Source: Proteiniphilum sp. (lineage in GTDB: Bacteria > Bacteroidota > Bacteroidia > Bacteroidales > Dysgonomonadaceae). From it: DNA of 5,281 nt. The translations under genes and the position numbers were made by a program. Location of the stretch: assembly GCA_016649795.1 (NCBI GenBank), contig JAENWZ010000172.1, forward strand, positions 1 to 5,281. The letters are read 5' to 3'. Shown here in pieces: positions 1-5,281 of the stretch. The notes beneath the pieces are model-generated. The model was not told where the DNA came from and did no database searches. It saw only the letters and a list, made by a program, of their open reading frames with translations. How positions within the stretch are numbered: position 1 is the first letter of the stretch; every line of letters starts with the position of its first letter.

Positions 1-509
1 GTCAATATCTGTAGCTTACCACTACTCATATAGGGGGCCAACATATCGGTCAGCACAGACACCGCCACCCTTGGTTCGTGACATATACGTGAAACAGATC
101 CATCTCCCGGGTTCAGATTCTGCCTTGTTTTGGCAGGTTCCGTCAAAGGATAGTTTTGACGATAATATTCCCGTACCCTCTTCCGATACTCCCGATACGA
201 TTTTGGAGCTCCATGCGTTTCTATCCATTGATGTTCATCGGGTGGTACACCCTGTTGTGATATCTGACCTCCAATCCAGTCGGTCTCCTCCGTCATGATG
301 ACCCTCAATCCGTTGCGACAGCTGGCAAGAGCCGCTGCACAACCTCCCAGACCTCCGCCGATGATAATTACGTCGGCATTCAGTTCTCGGGATCCTGCAT
401 TTCTTCCTTTTTTACCTGTTTTTATGGCAGGGGTGAAAGTAGCGCAGCTCTTAAGTGCGGCACTTCCCCCCAATATTGAGGCGTAGGTTATAAAATTTCT
501 TCTGTCCAT
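1..509 (-). CDS. FAD-dependent oxidoreductase, exported (N-terminal part, runs off left edge)
   Basis: My own translation gives an open frame of 169 residues from the ATG at 509 to the window edge, so the C-terminal part lies outside. Residues 1-22 form a Tat-like signal: RR at 3-4 followed by NFI, then a weakly hydrophobic stretch and Cys22. The lipobox is poor (LKSC), so lipidation is uncertain. A Rossmann FAD-binding motif follows: ADVIIIGGGLGG at 45-56, with an acidic residue (E74/E75) ending the second strand and then TDWIGGQ at 76-82. The later block with CHEPR is typical of the PF12831 FAD-dependent oxidoreductase family, whose substrates are mostly unknown. The frame has an alternative start 6 bases upstream (ATG at 515) and a stop just above it; I chose 509 because it places RR near the N-terminus as in related signals. 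It lies 41 bp after the hydrolase remnant, in the same orientation, and is probably the last visible operon gene. Inference: periplasmic oxidation of a sugar or derivative. Confidence 0.88.
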   Translation of the reverse strand, partial: MDRRNFITYASILGGSAALKSCATFTPAIKTGKKGRNAGSRELNADVIIIGGGLGGCAAALASCRNGLRVIMTEETDWIGGQISQQGVPPDEHQWIETHGAPKSYREYRKRVREYYRQNYPLTEPAKTRQNLNPGDGSVSRICHEPRVAVSVLTDMLAPYMSSGKLQIL

Positions 510-550
510 TATCATTATCTTTTATCGGTTGTAACTTTTTCAATCTATCT

Positions 551-820
551 TTATTGATTATCTTTCAACACATTTCTGAAGTAAAGGGTCAATTCTTTGA
601 CATAGGAAAAACAGGGTTCATTGGTCATGGGTCCCACCACACAAAAAACAGGGATATTCCCGTAAGCCTTACGCACCTGCATAATCAGCTCTTTATATCC
701 ATTTTGAAAAGTGTGCTTATCGGGGTGATGGGGAGAGATATATTTATCCGCTTTGATTTCGGAAAACGGAAACAGGCTGCATAATATCGCCAATAAAAAC
801 AAGGTCTCAATTCGTTTCAT
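551..820 (-). pseudogene. SGNH/GDSL hydrolase remnant: signal peptide joined to an internal fragment
   Basis: An 89-residue frame. Residues 1-24 are a clear Sec signal peptide (MKRIE, a hydrophobic core LFLLAILCSLFPF, likely cleavage after IKA). The mature part, from about residue 31, reads HPDKHTF...YKELI...YGNIPVFCVVGPM, which resembles the stretch between the GxND block and the C-terminal DxxH block of secreted SGNH acetylesterases (CE2-like). The catalytic GDS serine block, the GxND block and the Asp/His block are all absent, so esterase activity is not expected. Intact family members usually have roughly 200 residues or more. The start at 820 is preferred over an in-frame ATG at 847 because it begins directly at the signal peptide, and its ATG overlaps the transporter stop (ATGA), which suggests translational coupling. 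I infer an in-frame internal deletion plus loss of the C-terminus. The alternative is a small exported protein with a new role. The frame itself is sure; the family assignment comes from pattern recognition. Confidence 0.6.
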
Positions 821-2229
821 ATACGCTCTTTTGAATTCTTCAACCAAAATCGTTCAATATCTTCCAGAGATTTGCCGGCTGTTTCAGGCATTAATTTCCA
901 AACGATCAGCATGTAAGGAATACACATGAATGCAAAGAGGAAGAAGGTGCCGGCAGGAGAGGCTTTCTCCAGCAGCCACGGCGTCAGTTGTCCTATCAGA
1001 TAGGTACCAATCCAGAGTGAAAGTCCGGCAATAGACATCGCCAAACCACGAATCTTCGTCGGATACATCTCTGACAGGAAGACGAAAATAACCGCACTGA
1101 TGGAGCCGGCAGTGAAAAAGATGTATGCAAGGAAACAACCCAGTAAAAAGAGGCTTGTCATACCCATCGATTCACCAATAAGGAAATAGAGTCCGATCAT
1201 CACAAGAGATAGGATCATTCCGGTAACGCCAATATAGACCAGTTTCTTACGTCCCACCTTATCGATGATCAGCAGGGCGAGGACTGTTGTACCCATATTG
1301 ACGATTCCGATCAGGGATTGGTAAAATAGTGAATCACCACTCGACAACCCGCTGGTTTCGAAAATTGAGGGCCCGTAGTATAATACAGCGTTCACACCCA
1401 TGAATTGTCCCAGGATAGCAATTGCCGATCCGATAAGTACCGCACGGAATATGCCGGGGCTGAGTAACAGCTTCCAATCAGATATTTTTTCCATATTCAG
1501 CATCTGTTTGGTTTCATTGATTTGAAAGACTATGTCCGAACTGTCGGAGTATATTTTAGAAAATATGTTAGATGCTTCCACTTCTCGTCTTTTCACGATC
1601 AGCCATCTCGGACTTTCGGGGATAAAGAAAATAACAACGAAAAAGAGCAGTGCCGGAATCGTTTCGGCTCCCAGCATTCCTCTCCATATTTCAGACCCCA
1701 GGATTTGCATCATCATTGGGCTGGGTGCACTGTAATCGGCTGCGTTCCGGGAAATGAAGTAGTTCATTAAAAATGCTCCCAGGAATCCGGTGGTCACAGC
1801 CAGTTGATAGAGGGAGACCATCCGTCCGCGATGTGATGCCGGAGAAATTTCCGATATATACAACGGGCAAACGATTGAGACAATGCCAATGCCGATACCT
1901 CCAAGGATGCGAAAGATCACCAGCTGGTCGAAGTCCGCAGCAACAGCGCATCCGATAGCTGAAGCAGAGAAGAGAACTGCAGCAAGGATCATTGTTTTTT
2001 TTCGTCCCAGTCTATCGCTGAGAGCACCAGCAAAAATCACTCCTGTAATAGAGCCCACCAATGCACAGCCCACGTACCATCCGCTTTGCAGTGTTGTCAG
2101 CCCGAATTGTGACGATACCAGCGAAATGGTTCCCGAAATAACCGCCGTATCATATCCGAAAAGGAATCCACCCAATGCAGCAACTACAGAGAGGAAAAAG
2201 ACATATTGCATATTTTTCGATTGATTCAT
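817..2229 (-). CDS. Sugar porter MFS transporter (XylE/GLUT type)
   Basis: 470 residues, normal length for the family, with about 12 hydrophobic segments. Sugar-porter signatures are present in order: GGFLFGYDTAVISG at 20-33, DRLGRKK at 72-78, ISEISPASHRGR at 125-136, PESPRWLI at 204-211 closing the first half, GQFMGVNAVLYYGP at 274-287, DKVGRKK at 323-329, LSEMYPTKIRG at 385-395, and PETAGKS at 448-454. Asp27 matches the proton-coupling Asp27 of E. coli XylE, so proton symport across the inner membrane is likely. The sugar site differs from XylE/GLUT1: the usual QQ of helix 7 is GQ (274-275), the Trp before the SE(I/M)(F/Y)P motif is Phe382, and the Gln before W406 is Leu405. Asn280 and Asn311 of the site are kept. 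The substrate is therefore probably not plain xylose or glucose. It begins 13 bp after the DUF4434 gene and its stop overlaps the next start, so it sits inside an operon. Confidence 0.95.
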   Translation of the reverse strand: MNQSKNMQYVFFLSVVAALGGFLFGYDTAVISGTISLVSSQFGLTTLQSGWYVGCALVGSITGVIFAGALSDRLGRKKTMILAAVLFSASAIGCAVAADFDQLVIFRILGGIGIGIVSIVCPLYISEISPASHRGRMVSLYQLAVTTGFLGAFLMNYFISRNAADYSAPSPMMMQILGSEIWRGMLGAETIPALLFFVVIFFIPESPRWLIVKRREVEASNIFSKIYSDSSDIVFQINETKQMLNMEKISDWKLLLSPGIFRAVLIGSAIAILGQFMGVNAVLYYGPSIFETSGLSSGDSLFYQSLIGIVNMGTTVLALLIIDKVGRKKLVYIGVTGMILSLVMIGLYFLIGESMGMTSLFLLGCFLAYIFFTAGSISAVIFVFLSEMYPTKIRGLAMSIAGLSLWIGTYLIGQLTPWLLEKASPAGTFFLFAFMCIPYMLIVWKLMPETAGKSLEDIERFWLKNSKERI

Positions 2230-2242
2230 TGTTTTGGGTGAA

Positions 2243-3364
2243 TTATAGGTTAAAATATTCCTTATAGCGGTTATACAGATTACCTGCCTGACTGTATGCC
2301 GATTGCGGACTCATGAAATGGGAGAACTCAAAGGTGATCGCCTTGTCATACTGAGCTCGTTTAGCAGCCTCCAGTTTGAGCCGCAGCTTATCAAATTTGA
2401 TGGGAAGAAATTTGATGGGCATATCGCGATCTAAAGTCTCTGCATTTGTCCAGCATTCCATTTCGTATTTATCGGCCAGTTTCTTATTTACCTCAAAGAA
2501 GGCATCCAATTCATTATAATCAATATGCCCGTCCTGAAAAGCACAGGCGTCTACAACTTCGTGAATTCCCGCAAAGATTTCACCCCATTCTTTCTCATGT
2601 TGCTGCACCGATACGGCATCTTCTTTTGAGAGTGTGGAGCCGCTGGCGGCGACCGCTTTCTTGCCGTCTATCCAGGGAGAGATGAATGTTGGCAATCCTC
2701 CGGACAGATCTTTACACTGTTTGCCCATAGCGTAAAATGCACCGATGGCTCCCTTTGTGGCACGGCTTATCTCTCCGCTGATGTACCATCCCTGAAAGCT
2801 TTTATGTTTCTCCCCATAGTTCTTCCACACCTCATCGATCACATATTTATTATCCTCAATTTCGTGAGACATATCGCCGGTAGCCCAGTAATGACCGGAA
2901 TCGTAGAGTCCGAAATAGAACTTCATTCCATATTTGTCGGCCAGTCTCAGAAAGAGACCCAGCAGGTCCACGGAAGGCATGTAACAACCTTTTCCCAGGA
3001 GATATTTTGAAGGATAAGTGATAAACTTCTTGTATCCCGAACGAATCATGATTACCGTATCTATACCGATAGCTTTCATATACTGGAAATCGAGATCCCA
3101 CTCCGCTTCACCCCAGTTCTGATGAGGTATATCGTGAGATATCTCATCCAGAAATGCTCCTGTGATTTTCAAGCCATTGTTCTGTGGAACAATCAGTTTG
3201 CTCTTAAGTGTTTCATCTTTTTGCACAGATCCGAGAGATTCTTTCCCATCAGTGCTCTGATCCTTTCCCGCACAGGCAGCGAATCCTGATGTAGCGACGA
3301 TGGAAGCACTTGCAAAGGCGGCTTTTTTTATGAAATCGCGACGATTGTTTTTTCGTGAATGCAT
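2243..3364 (-). CDS. DUF4434 TIM-barrel protein with Tat signal, probable lipoprotein
   Basis: 373 residues. The N-terminus has a twin-arginine signal (NNRRDFIKKA at 6-15), a hydrophobic run and Cys31 after GFAA, a plausible though atypical lipobox, followed by a charged, low-complexity linker to about residue 60. The rest fits a complete (beta/alpha)8 barrel; I can place strands at TGAFLDE (68-74), DTVIMIRSG (102-110), MKFYFGLY (147-154), GWYISGEI (192-199), PTFISPW (225-231), DACAFQDG (272-279), MECWTNAET (302-310) and AITFEFSHF (342-350). The LKITGAFLDEISHDIPHQNW block is characteristic of DUF4434, a glycoside-hydrolase-like family with no settled activity to my knowledge. Candidate catalytic acids at strand ends are E198, D278, E309 and E346. 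It would act outside the cytoplasm, perhaps as a glycosidase feeding the transporter encoded next. The start at 3364 is the only Met before the signal, with an A-rich leader. The 281-bp upstream gap suggests its own promoter. Confidence 0.88.
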   Translation of the reverse strand: MHSRKNNRRDFIKKAAFASASIVATSGFAACAGKDQSTDGKESLGSVQKDETLKSKLIVPQNNGLKITGAFLDEISHDIPHQNWGEAEWDLDFQYMKAIGIDTVIMIRSGYKKFITYPSKYLLGKGCYMPSVDLLGLFLRLADKYGMKFYFGLYDSGHYWATGDMSHEIEDNKYVIDEVWKNYGEKHKSFQGWYISGEISRATKGAIGAFYAMGKQCKDLSGGLPTFISPWIDGKKAVAASGSTLSKEDAVSVQQHEKEWGEIFAGIHEVVDACAFQDGHIDYNELDAFFEVNKKLADKYEMECWTNAETLDRDMPIKFLPIKFDKLRLKLEAAKRAQYDKAITFEFSHFMSPQSAYSQAGNLYNRYKEYFNL

Positions 3365-3489
3365 TTCAGTCTTTTTTAGATTGTTATGATGTGCGGTTTT
3401 TATTTTCTTGTTTTGTGAATAGTTGAACCTGTCATTAATATAGAGCGACTATGTTTGGGATTGTACGTTGTTTCATCCACCTGGTGTGA

Positions 3490-3500
3490 TACAATTGTTT
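3490..3500. repeat. Copy 1 of 11-bp direct repeat TACAATTGTTT (core palindrome ACAATTGT)
   Basis: The sequence TACAATTGTTT is identical to the copy at 3558-3568. Its core ACAATTGT is a perfect 8-bp palindrome. It lies 126 bp upstream of the DUF4434 start codon. The paired arrangement suggests a regulator-binding site, which is inference; in AT-rich DNA chance is possible. Confidence 0.5.
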
Positions 3501-3557
3501 CAACAGACTATCTATTACCGCTGAATCGTTTCCGAATATACATTCTTTTTTAATTAT

Positions 3558-3568
3558 TACAATTGTTT
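3558..3568. repeat. Copy 2 of 11-bp direct repeat TACAATTGTTT
   Basis: Second exact copy, 68 bp from the first measured start to start and in the same orientation, 194 bp upstream of the DUF4434 start codon. I see no other ACAATTGT in the window. Two palindromic sites about 6.5 helical turns apart could bind a dimeric regulator with looping, but that is speculative. Confidence 0.5.
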
Positions 3569-3645
3569 ATAGATTTTAAATTACTCCCTTTACCTTACAT
3601 CTAGTTATACAGCTTGCAGAAAAGAAAAGTTGATTACTCTATCAT

Positions 3646-4827
3646 TCATCTTCTCTCTGAGTTGATTAATTCAATGGTTGTCCAGCATTGGTACAATCCT
3701 CTGGGTACATGGAAGCACCCTTTCCACTTGCCGCCTTTCAGATCGAGCAGCACCTCGCCTTGACGATTCAGATAGCCCCACCATTCAGGGTGATCAGGGT
3801 CTTTGAAATGGTTCCATGTGTACTCATGTACTTTCTCAAACCATTCGAGACATTCCTGAGATCCGGTCAACTTATACCCTTTCAACAGTGAGATCAATGT
3901 TTCCAGGTGAACCCACCAGAGCTTTTGGTCCCATTCCAGTTGTTGAGGTGGAACCCCTTTTCTGTCCATAAAGTAGAAGATGCCGCCATATTCTTTGTCC
4001 CATCCGTATTCCACCGTTTTTAGCGTTGTCTCCACTGCTTTTTCTATCAGTTCGGGACGATTGAGCCTTACGCCCAGGTCCATGATGAACCACATTGCTT
4101 CGATGGCATGCCCTGGATTCATTAGTCTGCCGTCGAAGGTGTCGGAAAGTGATCCGTCGCTGTTTACATTTTCCACAATCAACCCTCCCAGTTCTGGGCG
4201 CATGAATACCTCCAGTATCTCATGAATGCACTCATCGGTGACCTGTTTCAAATAATCATTATCCAGAAGGTGCTCAACTTCCATAGCTAAATTGCAGAGA
4301 ATCATCGGTAGAGAGAATCCCTTCAGTGATCGGGTTCCGTTAGATGCCTTACTCCATTTTCCTTTTGGATTGTCCTGTTTGGTAAGGATAATGTCGAAAG
4401 TTCGTTTTGCAATTTTGGCATACTCCTTATTGCCGGTAGCCAGGCTTAGTTGCCCAAATGCCATTGTGGCGAAAGTGTAGGAGAAAATATTGTATGGTTC
4501 CACCAGCGGATTCCCTTCGCGTGTGAGCGAAAAATACCAGTTGAAGTTACCGTCATGGCCGTTCTTTTTCAAGAATTCGGCACCCTGAACAGCACAGTCA
4601 AGCCATTCCTGTCGTTTTTCCACTCTGTTATAAAGCATGGAGAACATCCATACCTGCCGTGCCTGTAACCAGATAAATTTATCGGTATCATATATATTCC
4701 CTTCTCTGTCGAGACAGGTGAAATACCCGCCAAACTCCGTATCTTGAGAGCGGTTTAGCCAAAAAGGAATAACACTTTCCAGCAATTCGGATTTATATTG
4801 TGTTTCCAGTAATTTAAAATCCATCAT
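3646..4827 (-). CDS. N-acylglucosamine 2-epimerase (AGE) family protein
   Basis: 393 residues, the usual length of the AGE/renin-binding-protein family, a cytoplasmic (alpha/alpha)6 barrel that interconverts GlcNAc and ManNAc; relatives act on mannose or cellobiose. No signal peptide is present. The active-site residues of the family are all visible: Arg57 in LQARQVW (54-60), His240 and Glu243 in NPGHAIEAMW (237-246), Glu309 in WWVHLET (304-310), and His373 in KGCFHVPRGL (369-378). NPGHAIE and GCFHVPR are the forms seen in AGE/renin-binding proteins and differ from the typical cellobiose-epimerase forms, which favours an N-acyl-hexosamine or monosaccharide substrate. The gene begins with two Met codons (4827 and 4824); an AAAGGG directly ahead could serve the second. 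It follows a 222-bp gap, so it probably starts a transcript, and the DUF4434 operon lies 281 bp downstream. No sialic-acid lyase is nearby, so a role as NanE cannot be claimed; the epimerised sugar remains open. Confidence 0.92.
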   Translation of the reverse strand: MMDFKLLETQYKSELLESVIPFWLNRSQDTEFGGYFTCLDREGNIYDTDKFIWLQARQVWMFSMLYNRVEKRQEWLDCAVQGAEFLKKNGHDGNFNWYFSLTREGNPLVEPYNIFSYTFATMAFGQLSLATGNKEYAKIAKRTFDIILTKQDNPKGKWSKASNGTRSLKGFSLPMILCNLAMEVEHLLDNDYLKQVTDECIHEILEVFMRPELGGLIVENVNSDGSLSDTFDGRLMNPGHAIEAMWFIMDLGVRLNRPELIEKAVETTLKTVEYGWDKEYGGIFYFMDRKGVPPQQLEWDQKLWWVHLETLISLLKGYKLTGSQECLEWFEKVHEYTWNHFKDPDHPEWWGYLNRQGEVLLDLKGGKWKGCFHVPRGLYQCWTTIELINSERR

Positions 4828-4859
4828 CCCTTTACTTGAATTAATTTAATATGTGTAGA

Positions 4860-4878
4860 ATAGGGGAATTTTCCCTAT
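4860..4878. promoter_or_regulatory. Inverted repeat ATAGGG-N7-CCCTAT, possible operator or leader hairpin
   Basis: The sequence ATAGGGGAATTTTCCCTAT has perfect 6-bp arms around a 7-bp centre, and a second register (GGGAA-tt-TTCCC) is also symmetric. It lies 33 bp upstream of the first AGE start codon. It stands out as the only GC-containing symmetric element in an AT-rich gap. It could be an operator for a dimeric regulator or a short hairpin in the mRNA leader. No T-run of terminator type follows on the minus strand. Confidence 0.4.
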
Positions 4879-4941
4879 ATATTTGTAATTAGTTCTGCAA
4901 ATTAAAACAATATATTTCATTATACATGCATATCAAATAAA

Positions 4942-4973
4942 TATATTTATTAAACATTCTCATGGTTAACAAA
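4942..4973 (-). promoter_or_regulatory. Weak candidate Bacteroides-type promoter for the AGE gene
   Basis: On the minus strand a TTTG (4973-4970) stands 20 bp upstream of TAAATATA (4949-4942). The Bacteroides primary sigma consensus is TTTG at -33 and TAnnTTTG at -7 with about 19-21 bp between. The -33 box and the spacing fit, but the -7 box matches only four of six fixed bases. It would give a leader of roughly 100 nt containing the inverted repeat. AT-rich DNA yields such matches easily, so this is a suggestion only. Confidence 0.2.
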
Positions 4974-5000
4974 GATTAACTAAAATATAGGTAAAATATA
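4966..5000. repeat. Helically phased short direct repeats (TTAAC x2, TAAAATATA x2)
   Basis: TTAAC occurs at 4966-4970 and 4976-4980 (10-bp period), followed immediately by TAAAATATA at 4981-4989 and 4992-5000 (11-bp period). Repeats spaced by one helical turn place identical bases on one face of the DNA, as for activator-binding direct repeats. The position 140-175 bp upstream of the AGE start fits a control region, but low complexity alone could produce this. Confidence 0.35.
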
Positions 5001-5049
5001 AGATTTTGTGTCTAAAGAAAGAAAAATATGTATAGGGACGATTGATATT

Positions 5050-5281
5050 CTATAAGAAAAATTTCTCAGCCTCATCCAAAGAGTTCAGTTTTCCCACATC
5101 CATCATTTTTAGTTCTTTTGGTATGAAGCAGGCTATTTCTTCCCTGTCGCAAAGAGAGAGATAAAAATCGATAATCGAAAAGCGATCGGGAAAATCCTGC
5201 ATATAGTTGAATATAGAAGGGCGAAGAATATGTATTCCCGAAAAAGCAAGCTTCCGATAGTTTTCTGGTTGTAGAAAAGAA
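5050..5281 (-). CDS. Sugar-1-phosphate nucleotidyltransferase, MurU-like (C-terminal 76 residues)
   Basis: An open frame enters from the right edge and ends at TAG (5052-5050). The 76 residues include LAFSGIHILRPSIF, then FPDRFSIIDFYLSL, and near the end KMMDVGKLNSLDEAEKF. This order (FSGIHI..., F-S-I-x-D-x-Y-L, then a D-V/I-G-x-x-x-x-L-x-E-A box) is typical of the C-terminal part of NTP_transferase proteins such as MurU (N-acetylmuramate-1-phosphate uridylyltransferase) and mannose-1-phosphate guanylyltransferases. The N-terminal nucleotide-binding motif is outside the window, so the NTP and sugar cannot be decided; a MurU-like role in peptidoglycan sugar recycling is a guess from similar Bacteroidota proteins. 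It is separated by 222 bp from AGE and probably belongs to a different transcription unit. Confidence 0.8.
   Translation of the reverse strand, partial: SFLQPENYRKLAFSGIHILRPSIFNYMQDFPDRFSIIDFYLSLCDREEIACFIPKELKMMDVGKLNSLDEAEKFFL

Larger units (their letters stand above)
3365..3645. other. Intergenic region between AGE epimerase and DUF4434 genes
   Basis: 281 bp, AT-rich, with no credible coding frame on either strand. It separates two same-strand genes and is long for an intra-operon gap, so it may hold a promoter for the DUF4434-led operon. I find no match to the Bacteroides -7 consensus TAnnTTTG on the minus strand here, and no GC-rich hairpin followed by a T-run that would end the AGE transcript. 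What stands out is a pair of identical 11-bp repeats, described separately. Confidence 0.6.
4828..5049. other. AT-rich intergenic region upstream of AGE epimerase
   Basis: 222 bp, strongly AT-rich, with no coding frame that I can support. It contains, from right to left, a tandem TAAAATATA repeat, a pair of TTAAC boxes, a weak Bacteroides-type promoter candidate and an inverted repeat close to the AGE start, each listed separately. No clear terminator for the incoming nucleotidyltransferase gene is seen. Confidence 0.6.

Noticed and set aside
821..847. Upstream in-frame ATG (847) as start of the hydrolase remnant
   Set aside because: It would overlap the transporter by 31 bp and add nine residues before an otherwise well-formed signal peptide; the ATGA start at 820 fits better.
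1522..1770. Plus-strand open frames inside the transporter gene and other antisense frames
   Set aside because: They lie opposite well-supported genes, show no recognisable domains and have the composition of antisense shadows.
3323..3329. Run of seven T (A on the coding strand) in the DUF4434 signal region as a phase-variation tract
   Set aside because: Seven bases is short, the run simply encodes Lys codons of the signal peptide, and the frame is intact.
4836..4849. Near-palindrome TTGAATTAATTTAA ahead of the AGE gene
   Set aside because: It is almost pure A/T with one mismatched pair, which is expected by chance in this gap.
4898..4905. TTAATTTG on the minus strand as a Bacteroides -7 element
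   Set aside because: No TTTG lies at the required 19-21 bp upstream; the nearest is 28 bp away.
1..5281. CRISPR arrays, tRNA or rRNA genes, insertion sequences
   Set aside because: No spaced repeat array, no cloverleaf-like or rRNA-like sequence, and no transposase frame or flanking terminal repeats were seen.

Overview
The window looks like a chromosomal segment of a Bacteroidota bacterium, most likely order Bacteroidales. The evidence is the protein types (a DUF4434 lipoprotein-like protein, a renin-binding-protein-type AGE epimerase, a XylE/GLUT-type sugar porter), the A-rich leaders without strong Shine-Dalgarno sites, and AT-rich intergenic DNA. Genus cannot be fixed from sequence reading alone. 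Every gene I can support lies on the minus strand, so the biological order runs from the right end to the left end.

Right to left: (i) the C-terminal end of a sugar-1-phosphate nucleotidyltransferase (MurU-like) that enters from the right edge; (ii) a 222-bp AT-rich gap with direct repeats and an inverted repeat, the probable control region of the next gene; (iii) an intact N-acylglucosamine 2-epimerase (AGE) family gene; (iv) a 281-bp gap with two copies of an 11-bp repeat around the palindrome ACAATTGT; (v) a Tat-signal DUF4434 TIM-barrel protein; (vi) 13 bp downstream, a sugar-porter MFS transporter; (vii) overlapping its stop by ATGA, a short signal-peptide protein that is a remnant of an SGNH/GDSL hydrolase; (viii) 41 bp further, the N-terminal part of a Tat-signal FAD-dependent oxidoreductase that leaves the window on the left.

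Genes v to viii are spaced as one operon, with AGE possibly co-transcribed. Together they suggest uptake and processing of a sugar: two exported enzymes (a glycoside-hydrolase-like barrel and a flavin oxidoreductase), an inner-membrane proton/sugar symporter, and a cytoplasmic 2-epimerase that would interconvert an acylamino sugar or hexose. No SusC/SusD pair, no glycosidase of a known family and no sialic-acid lyase is visible, so the substrate is unknown. The transporter keeps the proton-coupling aspartate of XylE but has lost several sugar-contact residues, which also points to an unusual substrate. The most notable points are this uncharacterised gene combination, the relic esterase kept in translational coupling, and the repeated ACAATTGT sites.
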